Positions 1 through 11,081 of a DNA stretch of 64,000 bases are shown here, in pieces. Source of the DNA: Hydrogenophilus sp. (GTDB lineage Bacteria > Pseudomonadota > Gammaproteobacteria > Burkholderiales > Thiobacillaceae); the NCBI GenBank assembly GCA_020725265.1, contig DYFK01000010.1, forward strand, positions 83,296-147,295, read 5' to 3'. The notes below the pieces were generated by a model. The model ran no database searches and was not told where the DNA came from. It saw only the letters and a list, made by a program, of their open reading frames with translations. A program made the position numbers and the translations under genes. Every line of letters begins with the position of its first letter. Within the stretch, counting starts at the first letter, position 1.

Positions 1-61
1 TCAGCCACATGCCGAGCAGGAACAGGCCGATGCCGCCGAGCAGGCCGGAGAGCTGGTTCAT
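1..61 (-). CDS. Start of a Na/Pi-cotransporter-like membrane protein (partial)
   Basis: Only the first 20 codons are inside the window. The ATG is the reverse complement of 59-61, and the reading begins MNQLSGLLGGIGLFLLGM and stays open to the window edge. A short hydrophobic first helix with LLGGIGLFLLGM matches my memory of the N-terminus of sodium/phosphate cotransporter family proteins (NptA/YjbB type with a PhoU tail), which move phosphate across the inner membrane. The gene is divergent from the cation ATPase. Twenty residues cannot prove a family; another polytopic membrane protein is possible. Confidence 0.5.
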   Translation of the reverse strand, partial: MNQLSGLLGGIGLFLLGMWL

Positions 62-242
62 GGGCGCGATCCCGTTGGAACGGCCGGAAAGGGGCTGGAC
101 ATGGCGGTCGGCGGCTATGGGAATGATGGTATCTTAGCCCGACGACAACGGCCGGGAACCCGACGCCCGCGCCGACACTCGTCACGACGGCGACTTTTCT
201 CAGCCTTCCCCGATGCGCCGTTTCCAGAACACAGGGTCCGAC

Positions 243-2972
<2,730 letters not shown>

Positions 2973-4706
2973 GTGAGCGCCATCGACCAACTCGTCCTGG
3001 CCGGCGCGGTGCTGCTGTTGCTGGCCATTCTGGCCAGCGCGCTGTCCTACCGCATTGGCATGCCGTTGCTGCTGGTGTTCCTGGGAGTCGGCATGCTGGC
3101 CGGCGAGGACGGTCCCGGCGGTATCGTCTTCAATGACGCCGGCATTGCCTACGCGGTCGGCAGCGTCGCGCTCGCCATCATCCTGCTCGACGGCGGTCTC
3201 AACACCCGCGCCGACAGTTTCCGCGCCGGCCTGCGGCCGGCGGCGGTGCTGGCCACGCTGGGCGTGCTGCTGACCTGCGTGATTACCGGTCTGTTCGCCG
3301 CCTGGGCGCTCGATTTCGGCCTACTCCAGGGCATGCTGGTCGGCGCCGTGGTCGGCTCCACCGACGCCGCCGCCGTGTTCGCGCTGCTGCGCGCCAAGGG
3401 GCTGAACCTCAAGCAACGGGTTTCCGCGACGCTGGAGATCGAATCCGGCAGCAACGATCCGATGGCCGTGCTGCTGACCGTGGCGCTGCTCGAACTGATC
3501 CTGGCCGGCCAGCGCGTACCCGGCTGGGACACGCTGGGGTTGCTCGCCTGGCAACTGGGCCTGGGCCTGGCCGCCGGTGTCGGCGGCGGCCGCCTGCTGG
3601 CCTGGCTGGTCAACCGGTTGCGGTTGGAACAGGGCATGTATCCGATGCTGATCCTGGCCGGTGGTCTCGCGCTCTATGGCCTGACCACCGCGCTCGGCGG
3701 CAGCGGTTTCCTGGCCATCTACCTGGCCGGCGTGGTCATCGGCAACCGCCATGTGCGCCAGTCCCGGCAGATCCTGCAAGTGCACAACGGCATGGCCTGG
3801 CTGGCGCAACTGGGCATGTTCCTGATGCTCGGCCTGCTGGCGTCGCCGAGCGATCTGATCGCCTATGCTCCGGCCGCGCTCGCCATCGCCCTGGTGCTGA
3901 TGTTCGTGGCGCGGCCGCTGGCGGTCTGGCTGTGCCTGCTGCCGTTCCGGTTCCCGGCGCGCGAGCAGGTCTACGTGTCCTGGGTCGGCCTGCGTGGCGC
4001 GGTGCCCATCATCCTCAGCCTGTTTCCGCTGCTGGCCGGCTTGCCGGAGGCGCCGGCGATCCTGCACGTCGCCTTTTTCGTGGTGCTGGTTTCACTGACC
4101 GTGCAGGGCTGGACTGTGGCGCCGCTGGCGCGCCGGTTGCGACTGGAGGTGCCGCCGGCGCCCGGCCCCGACGAGCGTTTCGACCTGGAGGCCCCGCGCG
4201 CGGGCAATTTCGCGCTGCTCGGTTACCGGCTGACCGCCGATGGCCACGCCGTCGGCCGCCGCGCCGAGACCTTGCGCCTGCCCGATCGGACCGATCTGGT
4301 CGCGGTACTGCGCGACGGCGACGATGCGCCAGGTCGGGTGCTGGCGCCGGCCGCCGCCGGCGAACTGGCGGCCGGCGATCTGCTTTACGTGCTGGCGCCG
4401 GAAGAAGCCGCCGCCGAGGTCGGCGCTATCCTGGCCGCGCCGCCGGCGCCCACGCATCTGCGCGAACGGGTGTTCTACGGCGATTTCGTGTTGCATGGCG
4501 ACGCCCGTCTGGGCGACGTCGCCGGGCTGTATGGCCTGAACGTGCCGGCTGGCGCGGAAGAACGGACGTTGGCTGATTTCATGGCCGGCGCGCTGCGCGG
4601 CAAGCCGGTGGTCGGCGACCGGGTGCCGATCGGCGGCATGGAACTGGTGGTGCGCGAGGTTGCCGGCAACCGCATCGCCCGGGTCGGCCTGCGCCTGCCC
4701 GAATGA
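2973..4706 (+). CDS. nhaP2: Potassium/proton antiporter, CPA1 family (NhaP2/CvrA type)
   Basis: A 577-aa protein, the normal length for NhaP2-type antiporters that export K+ in exchange for protons at the inner membrane. The first ~390 residues form about a dozen hydrophobic helices with STDAAAVF and ESGSNDP, the conserved ion-translocation region of CPA1 exchangers. Then come a cytoplasmic RCK_C/TrkA_C-like segment (about 405-485) and a CorC/HlyC-type domain at the end. It starts with GTG directly after the TGA of the cation ATPase (2970-2972), so expression is likely translationally coupled. With the pump and the following stress protein it forms an ion-homeostasis group. Confidence 0.88.
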   Translation: MSAIDQLVLAGAVLLLLAILASALSYRIGMPLLLVFLGVGMLAGEDGPGGIVFNDAGIAYAVGSVALAIILLDGGLNTRADSFRAGLRPAAVLATLGVLLTCVITGLFAAWALDFGLLQGMLVGAVVGSTDAAAVFALLRAKGLNLKQRVSATLEIESGSNDPMAVLLTVALLELILAGQRVPGWDTLGLLAWQLGLGLAAGVGGGRLLAWLVNRLRLEQGMYPMLILAGGLALYGLTTALGGSGFLAIYLAGVVIGNRHVRQSRQILQVHNGMAWLAQLGMFLMLGLLASPSDLIAYAPAALAIALVLMFVARPLAVWLCLLPFRFPAREQVYVSWVGLRGAVPIILSLFPLLAGLPEAPAILHVAFFVVLVSLTVQGWTVAPLARRLRLEVPPAPGPDERFDLEAPRAGNFALLGYRLTADGHAVGRRAETLRLPDRTDLVAVLRDGDDAPGRVLAPAAAGELAAGDLLYVLAPEEAAAEVGAILAAPPAPTHLRERVFYGDFVLHGDARLGDVAGLYGLNVPAGAEERTLADFMAGALRGKPVVGDRVPIGGMELVVREVAGNRIARVGLRLPE

Positions 4707-4735
4707 CCCCGACATGATCGACGGAGGAATCAGCC

Positions 4736-5635
4736 ATGGTCAGACCATTCAATATCGTAGCGGCCACCGACCTGTCCGGGCCGGCCCGCCATGGCGTCGA
4801 GCGCGCCGCCATGCTGGCGAAAGCGAGGCCGGACGCGCGCTGCCTGTTGTTCCATGTGGTCAACGCCGGCGCCATCGACCGCCTGCGCCGGCTGCTCGAT
4901 ACCGACGCCGAGGCGGAGCCGCTGCGCCGCCTGATCGCTGGCGCCGAGGCCGAGCTGAGCCAGCTCGCCGACCAGATGCGCGCCCGCCATGGCGTGGTCA
5001 TGGCCAGCCAGGCGGCGGTCGGGCGCGTGCTCGACGCGATCCAGGGCACCTGCGCGGCGGTCGACGCCGACCTGCTGGTGATGGGCGCGCGCGGCGCCAA
5101 CTTCGTCCGCGAATTCCTGCTCGGCAGCACCACCGAGCGCATCCTGCGCAAGAGCCGGACACCGGTGCTGGCGGTCAAGCAGCATCCGCACGAACCCTAC
5201 CGGCGGCTGTTGGTGCCGGTCGATTTTTCCGTCCATTCCCGGCCGGCGGTCGAGCTGGCGCGCCGGATCGCGCCGGACGCCGACATCACCCTGCTGCACG
5301 CCTTCGAGGTCGAGTTCGAGTCCAAGCTCCAGTTCGCCGGTGTCGGTGACGGCGAGATCGAACGCTACCGGGTGCGCGCCAAGCAGCAGGCCATGGCCGA
5401 CATGGAGCGCCTGATCGCCGGGCTCGACGTGCCCGCCGAGCGTCTGACCCGGCGCATCGTGCATGGTCCGGCCAGCGTGCGCGTGCTGGAAGAGGAACAG
5501 GAACTGGGCGCCGACCTGATCGTGATCGGCAAGCGCGGCCAGAACCTGATCGAGGAAACCCTGCTCGGCAGCGTCACCAAGCACCTGCTGGCGTATTCGG
5601 ACTGCGACGTGCTGGTCAGCGGCCAGCCGGCCTGA
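4736..5635 (+). CDS. Universal stress protein with two tandem Usp domains
   Basis: Cytoplasmic protein of 299 aa built from two Usp folds, roughly residues 1-150 and 155-299. Each carries the nucleotide-binding pattern G-x2-G-x9-G-S/T: GARGANFVREFLLGST near residue 117 and GKRGQNLIEETLLGS near residue 264, so both halves probably bind ATP. Such tandem Usp proteins resemble UspE-type proteins induced by starvation and oxidative stress. A strong Shine-Dalgarno (GGAGGA, 4722-4727) precedes the ATG. It follows the antiporter by 29 nt, probably in the same operon. Confidence 0.88.
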   Translation: MVRPFNIVAATDLSGPARHGVERAAMLAKARPDARCLLFHVVNAGAIDRLRRLLDTDAEAEPLRRLIAGAEAELSQLADQMRARHGVVMASQAAVGRVLDAIQGTCAAVDADLLVMGARGANFVREFLLGSTTERILRKSRTPVLAVKQHPHEPYRRLLVPVDFSVHSRPAVELARRIAPDADITLLHAFEVEFESKLQFAGVGDGEIERYRVRAKQQAMADMERLIAGLDVPAERLTRRIVHGPASVRVLEEEQELGADLIVIGKRGQNLIEETLLGSVTKHLLAYSDCDVLVSGQPA

Positions 5636-5641
5636 GCCGTC

Positions 5642-6871
5642 ATGTCGGGCATCCTGCTGGCCTGGGAGCTGGGCGGCGGTCTCGGTCATCTCGGTCGGTT
5701 GCTGGCGCTGGCGCGCGAGCTGGCCGCGCTTGGTCGCGCGCCGATCCTGGCCTGTCCGGCATCCACGCTGGCGACGGTGGCGCGTCTCGCGCCCGGATTG
5801 CCCGTGCTGGCGGCGCCGGATCAGGAGCGACGCCATGCCTTCGCCGAGCCGGCCAGTTTCGCCGAGGTGCTGGTCCAGTTCGGTTTCGATGACGTGGACC
5901 TGCTGGCGTCGCGCGCGCGCGCGTGGCGGACGCTGTTCGAACGGGTTGGCGCCGAGGTCGTGGTGTTCGATTACGCGCCGGTCGCGCTGCTGGCGGCGCA
6001 GGGCCTGCCGGCGGCGCGGGTGCTGTTCGGGACCGGTTTCGCCTGCCCGCCCGATCGCGCGCCGCCGGTGTCGCTGCGGCCCTGGCAGGACCACTACCCG
6101 GACCGCCTGGCGTTCAACGAGGCGCGCATGCTGGACAGCTTCAACGCGGTGCTCGCCGGTTTCGGTCAGACGCCGCTGGCGCGGGTCGCCGAGTTGTTCA
6201 CCCGGGTCGAACGCAACGCGCTGGCGACGCTGCCGGAACTGGATCATTACCCGGACCGGGAAGGTGGCGACTATCGCGGCAACTGGACCCTGCCTGGCGG
6301 CGTCGCGCCGGACTGGCCGACTGGCGCGGGACCGCGCGTGTTCGTCTATCTGCAAGCCTGGCCGGGACTGCCGACGCTGGCGCGGGCGCTGGCGATGCGT
6401 GGCGCGCGCGCGCTGTTGCACGTGCCCGATCTGGACGCGGCGACCCGGGCGCGCCTGGAGGCGCTGGGCGCGCGTTGCGCGCCGGCGCCGGTGGACATCG
6501 GGCTGGCGGCGCGCGATGCCGATCTCGCCATCCTGCATGGCGGACACAACGCCACCGCCGCCATGCTGCTGGCCGGCAGGCCGGTGCTGGCGTTGCCGCG
6601 CTACGCCGAGCAGGCGCTGACCGCGCGCGCGTTGATCCGGCTTGGCGCCGGCCGCGAGGCCGCGCTGGACGACGACGATGCGATCGCGGGCGCGCTCGCC
6701 GTTCTGCTCGACGATCCCGAGCCCGCGCGTGCCGCCATGGCCTTCGGCGCGCGTCATGCCGCGCTCCAGGCGCCGGCGGCGCGCCGGCGCCTGGCCGGCG
6801 AGATCGCCGCGCTGGCGGGATCGGTTGCCGACTCGGACTCAGGGAGCGACTTCGGTATCTTCACCGGGTAG
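5642..6871 (+). CDS. MGT-type (UDP-glycosyltransferase-like) glycosyltransferase
   Basis: A 409-aa GT-B-fold protein. The N-terminus has the glycine-rich GGGLGHLGRLLALARELA typical of MurG/UGT-like enzymes. Near residue 300 the donor-binding segment HGGHNATAAMLLAGRP, followed by LPRYAEQALTARAL, matches the nucleotide-sugar site of macroside/UDP-glycosyltransferases. It is expected to transfer a sugar from an NDP donor to a small-molecule or lipid acceptor. It lies 6 nt after the stress protein and is followed directly by sugar-nucleotide genes, so its donor may be the sugar made by those genes. The acceptor is unknown. Confidence 0.8.
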   Translation: MSGILLAWELGGGLGHLGRLLALARELAALGRAPILACPASTLATVARLAPGLPVLAAPDQERRHAFAEPASFAEVLVQFGFDDVDLLASRARAWRTLFERVGAEVVVFDYAPVALLAAQGLPAARVLFGTGFACPPDRAPPVSLRPWQDHYPDRLAFNEARMLDSFNAVLAGFGQTPLARVAELFTRVERNALATLPELDHYPDREGGDYRGNWTLPGGVAPDWPTGAGPRVFVYLQAWPGLPTLARALAMRGARALLHVPDLDAATRARLEALGARCAPAPVDIGLAARDADLAILHGGHNATAAMLLAGRPVLALPRYAEQALTARALIRLGAGREAALDDDDAIAGALAVLLDDPEPARAAMAFGARHAALQAPAARRRLAGEIAALAGSVADSDSGSDFGIFTG

Positions 6872-6909
6872 AATCCGCCGCCGTGTCTGGTTTTCCCCCG
6901 ATTTCCCCC

Positions 6910-7653
6910 GTGAACCCCGCCTTTCCACCCGCCGTCGTCATGGTCGGTGGGCGCGGCAGCCGCATGGGCGCGCTCACCGAAACGACACCGAAACCGTTGC
7001 TGGATGTCGGTGGCCGGCCGTTGCTGTGCGACATCCTCGGCCATTACGTCGCCGCCGGTTGCCGGCGCTTCCTGCTGGCCACCGGTCATCGCGCCGACCG
7101 CTTCGCCCGCTTCTTCGCCAGTGGCGGTTGCCGGCTGCCGGACGATGCCGCGGTCGAGCTGGTCGACACCGGCCCCGACCTGGAGAGCGGCGCCCGCCTG
7201 CGCGCGCTGCGTCCCCGGTTGGCGGCGACGTCGTTCATGCTGACCTGGGGCGATGGTGTCACCGATCTGCCGCTCGCCGACCTGCTCGCCTTTCACCGCC
7301 GCCATGGCCGTCTGGCCACGGTCACGGCGGTGCGCCCGCCGGCCCGCTTCGGCTATCTGAGTCTGGATGGCGAGCGGGTGGTCGAATTCGAGGAGAAGCC
7401 GGAGCACGGACCGGGCTGGATCAACGCCGCCTGGTTCGTGTTCGAGCCGGGCGTGTTCGACTACCTGGGCGACGGCAACGAGTCGCTCGAACGCGGCGCC
7501 CTGGTCCGGCTGGCGCGCGCCGGCGAGCTGATGGCCTATCGCCATGCCGGCTTCTGGCGCTGCATGGACACGCCGGCCGAACGTGACGAACTGGATCGGC
7601 TGTGCCGGCAGGGGCGGGCGCCCTGGCGGCCGGCTGGCGCGCGGGCGGACTGA
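6910..7653 (+). CDS. Sugar-1-phosphate nucleotidyltransferase, RfbF (glucose-1-phosphate cytidylyltransferase)-like
   Basis: The nucleotide-binding signature GGRGSRMG followed by TPKPLLDVGG identifies the NTP_transferase family. Downstream features match glucose-1-phosphate cytidylyltransferase rather than RmlA or GalU: VDTG...SGARL, WGDGVTDLPL, the run INAAWFVFEPGVF, and GFWRCMDTPAERD near the end, where RfbF has GFWQPMDT. The expected reaction is CTP + hexose-1-phosphate to CDP-hexose. Two GTG codons are possible starts, 6883 and 6910; neither has a clear Shine-Dalgarno, and I take 6910 because it fits the family N-terminus better. It sits 2 nt before an NAD-dependent epimerase. The nucleotide and sugar specificities are inference. 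Confidence 0.8.
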   Translation: MNPAFPPAVVMVGGRGSRMGALTETTPKPLLDVGGRPLLCDILGHYVAAGCRRFLLATGHRADRFARFFASGGCRLPDDAAVELVDTGPDLESGARLRALRPRLAATSFMLTWGDGVTDLPLADLLAFHRRHGRLATVTAVRPPARFGYLSLDGERVVEFEEKPEHGPGWINAAWFVFEPGVFDYLGDGNESLERGALVRLARAGELMAYRHAGFWRCMDTPAERDELDRLCRQGRAPWRPAGARAD

Positions 7654-7655
7654 GC

Positions 7656-8678
7656 ATGCGCGTGCTGGTCACCGGCCATCTCGGCTATGTCGGCACCGTG
7701 CTCACGCCCCTGCTGACGGCGGCCGGTCACGCGGTCACCGGCCTCGACACCGATTTCTTCCGCGCTTGCGGCTTTGGTCCGCAACCGCCGGCGCCGGCTG
7801 GCGTGATCAAGGACGTGCGCGACGTTGAGCCGGCCGACCTTGACGGCTTCGACGCGGTCATCCATCTGGCCGGACTGTGCAACGACCCGCTCGGCGATCT
7901 CGATCCGGACATCACCATGGCGATCAACCACCAAGCCGCCGTCCGTCTGGCCGAAATCGCGCGCGAGCGCGGTGTCCCCCGCTTCGTCGCGGCGTCGTCC
8001 TGCTCGGTCTACGGCGCCGCCGGCGAGGATTGGCTGGACGAGGACGCCGGCTTCAACCCGGTGACCGCCTACGCCGAGTCCAAGCTGCGCATGGAGCGCG
8101 ACATCGGCGCGCTCGCCGATGACCGCTTCACGCCGGTGTTCCTGCGCGCGGCGACGGTCTACGGGGTGTCGCCGCGCATCCGTTTCGATCTGGTCATCAA
8201 CAATCTGACCGCCTGGGCGCATGCCACCGGCGTGGTGCTGCTCAAGAGCGACGGCGCCGCCTGGCGGCCGGTGCTGCATGTCGAGGACATGGCGCGCGCG
8301 TTCGTGGCGGCGCTGGAGGCGCCAGCCGAGCGCGTGCACAACCGCGCCTTCAACGTCGGCGCCAGCATCGACAACTACCGGGTGCGCGAACTGGCCGAGG
8401 CGGTGCGCGCCGGCGTGCCTGGCGCGCGCCTGGAACAGGTCGACGCGCCGTTGCACGACCGCCGCAGCTACCGGGTCAATTGCGACCGCATCGCCGCCAC
8501 GCTGCCCGGCGCGCGGCCGCGTTGGCGGCCGGCCGATGGCATCCGCGAGCTGGCCGAGGCATTCGCCGCGCTGGCACCCACTTCGGAGGAATTCGAGGGG
8601 GTGCGCTATCAGCGTCTGGCCCACCTCCGGCACCTGCGCGCCAGCGGCGCGCTCGACGCGACGCTGCGCTGGCGATGA
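7656..8678 (+). CDS. NAD-dependent epimerase/dehydratase (extended SDR)
   Basis: A 340-aa extended short-chain dehydrogenase. It has the Rossmann motif GHLGYVG at residues 7-13, an active-site serine region SSCSVYG, and YAESK as the catalytic Tyr-x3-Lys. Family members epimerise, dehydrate or reduce nucleotide-activated sugars. It begins at the ATG at 7656, just after the cytidylyltransferase stop; an upstream ATG at 7602 is in frame but overlaps that gene. Its stop overlaps the next start as ATGA. It probably acts on the sugar nucleotide made by the gene before it. Whether it is a 4,6-dehydratase, epimerase or reductase cannot be told from sequence alone. Confidence 0.85.
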   Translation: MRVLVTGHLGYVGTVLTPLLTAAGHAVTGLDTDFFRACGFGPQPPAPAGVIKDVRDVEPADLDGFDAVIHLAGLCNDPLGDLDPDITMAINHQAAVRLAEIARERGVPRFVAASSCSVYGAAGEDWLDEDAGFNPVTAYAESKLRMERDIGALADDRFTPVFLRAATVYGVSPRIRFDLVINNLTAWAHATGVVLLKSDGAAWRPVLHVEDMARAFVAALEAPAERVHNRAFNVGASIDNYRVRELAEAVRAGVPGARLEQVDAPLHDRRSYRVNCDRIAATLPGARPRWRPADGIRELAEAFAALAPTSEEFEGVRYQRLAHLRHLRASGALDATLRWR

Positions 8679-9922
8679 GCGCGCCCGCGCCGGTCTGCCG
8701 GGGCTGCGCCGGCGCGCGCCTGAACCTGGTGCTCGATCTGGGCGTCATGCCGCTGGCCGACGCCCTGGTCGCCGGCGATGGTGCCGGCGATGTTGCCAAT
8801 GAAGCTCGCCATCCGCTGCGCATGGCCTACTGCGCCGATTGCCATCTGGTCCAGTTGCTGGAAAGCCCACCGCCGGAGGCCCTGTTCGGCCGCGATTTTC
8901 CCTATTACTCCTCCTATTCGACGCAGTGGTCGGCGCACGCCGCCGATTTCGCCGGCGCGACGACCGGCGAACTGGGCCTGGGCGCGGACAGCCTGGTGGT
9001 CGAGATCGGCAGCAACGACGGTTATCTGCTGCGTCATTTCGCCGCCGCCGGCGCGCGCGTGCTCGGTATCGATCCGGCCGAGGGGCCGGCGCGCGCCGCG
9101 CGGGCGGTCGGGGTGCCGACCGAGATCGCGTATTTCGACGCGGCCCTGGCCGGACAACTGGTCGCCGACCACGGCCGCGCCGATCTGGTGGTCGCCAACA
9201 ACGTGCTCGCGCACGTGCCCGACCCGAACCAGTTGCTCGCGGGCGCCGCCCGGCTGCTCAAGCCGGGTGGGCTGCTGTCGGTGGAGGCGCCCTACCTGCG
9301 CGACCTGATCGAGCAGGTCGAGTTCGACACCATCTACCACGAGCATCATTGCTATTTCTCGGTGAGCGCGCTGGCCGGCCTGTTCGCCCGGCATGGCTTC
9401 GGCATCCGCTCGCTGACCCGGCTGCCCTGGCATGGCGGTTCGCTGCGCGTGGTCGCGGCGGCGGCGGCGGAACCCGCGCCGGCGCTGGCCGAATGGCTGG
9501 CCGCCGAGCGTGCCGCCGGTCTCGACCGGGCGGACTACTACGCCGGCTTCGGCGCGCGCGTGCAAGCCCTGATCGCCGATATCCGGGCAAGGGTGCGCGC
9601 CCTGCATGCCGGCGGCGCCCGCATCGCCGCCTACGGCGCCGCCGCCAAGGGGGCCATCCTGCTCAACGCCACCGGCATCGACGCCGGCCTGTGTGAATTC
9701 GTGGTCGACCGCAATCCGCACAAGCACGGCAAGCGCATGCCCGGCGTCGGTATTCCGATCCTGCCGCCGGAAGCCCTGCTGGAGCGACGGCCGGACGTGG
9801 TCCTGCTGCTGGCCTGGAACTGGGCCGGGGAAATCCTGGCACAACAGCGCGACTACCTGGCCGCCGGCGGACGCTTTTTGATCCCGCTGCCCGAACCGCG
9901 TCTGGTCGGCGCCGATGACTGA
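8675..9922 (+). CDS. Zinc-finger class I SAM-dependent sugar C-methyltransferase
   Basis: A 415-aa protein with the three-part architecture of nucleotide-sugar C-methyltransferases (TylC3/NovU type). The N-terminal zinc site has two pairs, CRGCAG at residue 8 and CADCH near 50. The central Rossmann methyltransferase domain has VVEIGSNDGYLL as SAM motif I and PDLIE/HEHHCYFS later. The C-terminal domain has YGAAAKGAILL and VDRNPHKHGKRMPG. The family adds a methyl group to a ring carbon of a 4-keto sugar nucleotide. The start overlaps the epimerase stop (ATGA) and the end overlaps the next methyltransferase by 8 nt, so translation is coupled. Confidence 0.82.
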   Translation: MSAPAPVCRGCAGARLNLVLDLGVMPLADALVAGDGAGDVANEARHPLRMAYCADCHLVQLLESPPPEALFGRDFPYYSSYSTQWSAHAADFAGATTGELGLGADSLVVEIGSNDGYLLRHFAAAGARVLGIDPAEGPARAARAVGVPTEIAYFDAALAGQLVADHGRADLVVANNVLAHVPDPNQLLAGAARLLKPGGLLSVEAPYLRDLIEQVEFDTIYHEHHCYFSVSALAGLFARHGFGIRSLTRLPWHGGSLRVVAAAAAEPAPALAEWLAAERAAGLDRADYYAGFGARVQALIADIRARVRALHAGGARIAAYGAAAKGAILLNATGIDAGLCEFVVDRNPHKHGKRMPGVGIPILPPEALLERRPDVVLLLAWNWAGEILAQQRDYLAAGGRFLIPLPEPRLVGADD

Positions 9923-11075
9923 GCCGGCGCGCTGCCCGGTCTGCCTGGGTGGGCGGACCACGCTGGTGCTGGATCTCGGCGAGGTGCCGGTGAACAGCTG
10001 TGTCCAGATCGATGACCGCGCCGCCGCGCTCGCCTTTCCGCGTGGCCGGCTGGAGCTGGCCGCCTGCGCCGATTGCGGCCATCTGTTCAACGCCGCGTTC
10101 GCGCCGGAACGGGTCGAGTATTCGGCGCGTTACGAGGAAACCCAGAGCCATTCGCCGACCTTCCGCGCGTTTCATGCCGCGCTCGCCGCCGATCTGGTCG
10201 AACGCCATCGCCTGCGCGGCCGGCGCGTGCTCGAGATCGGTTGCGGCAAGGGCGAATTCCTCGGTCTGCTGATCGACGCCGGGGTTGGCGCCTGTCTCGG
10301 TTTCGATCCCGGTTTCGATCCGGCGCGGGCGCCGCGCGCCGATGGCCGCGTCGAAGTCCGGCGTGCCTTCTACGGCCCGGAGCAGGCCGGGCTGGCGGCG
10401 GATTTCTTCGTCTGCAAGATGACCCTGGAGCACGTGCACGCGCCGCGCGCGTTGCTCGACACGCTGCGCCGGGCCTGCGCCGGGCGAGCCGGTACCGGGT
10501 TGTTCTTCCTGGTGCCGGACGCCGGCCGCATCGTCGCCGAGGGCGCCTTCGAGGACGTCTACTACGAGCACTGCGGCTATTTCACGCGTGCCTCGCTGGC
10601 CGGGCTGTTCACCCGCGCCGGTTTCACGGTGACCGGGCTGGATTCCCTGTACGGCGGCCAGTATCTCGGACTGCATGCCTGCCCGGCCGGCGCCGGTGTC
10701 GTCGCCACCCCGGCGCCGGCGCCGCTGGACGTGGCCGCGTTCGCCGACCGTCTGCGCGAACGAGTCGCCGGCTGGCGCGGGCGCGTCGCCGACTGGACGG
10801 CGGCCGGCCAATCCTGGGCGGTGTGGGGCGGCGGTTCCAAGGCGGTTGCCTTTCTCGGCGCGCTCGGCCGGCTGGCGACGCCGGTCGCCGTGGTCGACAT
10901 CAATCCGCGGCGCCAGGGCGCCTGGTTGCCGGGTCTGGGCCTGCCCGTGGTGGCGCCAGCCGCGCTGACGCGGATGCCGCCGGCGCATGTGGTGGTGATG
11001 AACGCGCTGTACCGGGAGGAAGTCGCCGCCACGCTGGCGGGGCTTGGCCTGGCGCCAGCGTTGCATGCGCCTTGA
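9915..11075 (+). CDS. Second class I SAM-dependent C-methyltransferase-like protein
   Basis: A 386-aa paralogue of the preceding gene with the same layout. It has zinc cysteines in CPVCLGG (residues 7-10) and CADCGH, SAM motif VLEIGCGKGEFL near residue 108, and a C-terminal domain with WGGGSKAVAFLG and VDINPRRQGAWLPG. It overlaps the upstream methyltransferase by 8 nt and ends the operon, converging on the GT2 gene 6 nt away. Two such enzymes side by side suggest two methylations of one sugar, or one enzyme turned to another acceptor. The distances from the first copy are too large for a recent duplication. The exact reaction is not determinable here. Confidence 0.78.
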   Translation: MTEPARCPVCLGGRTTLVLDLGEVPVNSCVQIDDRAAALAFPRGRLELAACADCGHLFNAAFAPERVEYSARYEETQSHSPTFRAFHAALAADLVERHRLRGRRVLEIGCGKGEFLGLLIDAGVGACLGFDPGFDPARAPRADGRVEVRRAFYGPEQAGLAADFFVCKMTLEHVHAPRALLDTLRRACAGRAGTGLFFLVPDAGRIVAEGAFEDVYYEHCGYFTRASLAGLFTRAGFTVTGLDSLYGGQYLGLHACPAGAGVVATPAPAPLDVAAFADRLRERVAGWRGRVADWTAAGQSWAVWGGGSKAVAFLGALGRLATPVAVVDINPRRQGAWLPGLGLPVVAPAALTRMPPAHVVVMNALYREEVAATLAGLGLAPALHAP

Positions 11076-11081
11076 CGGCGT

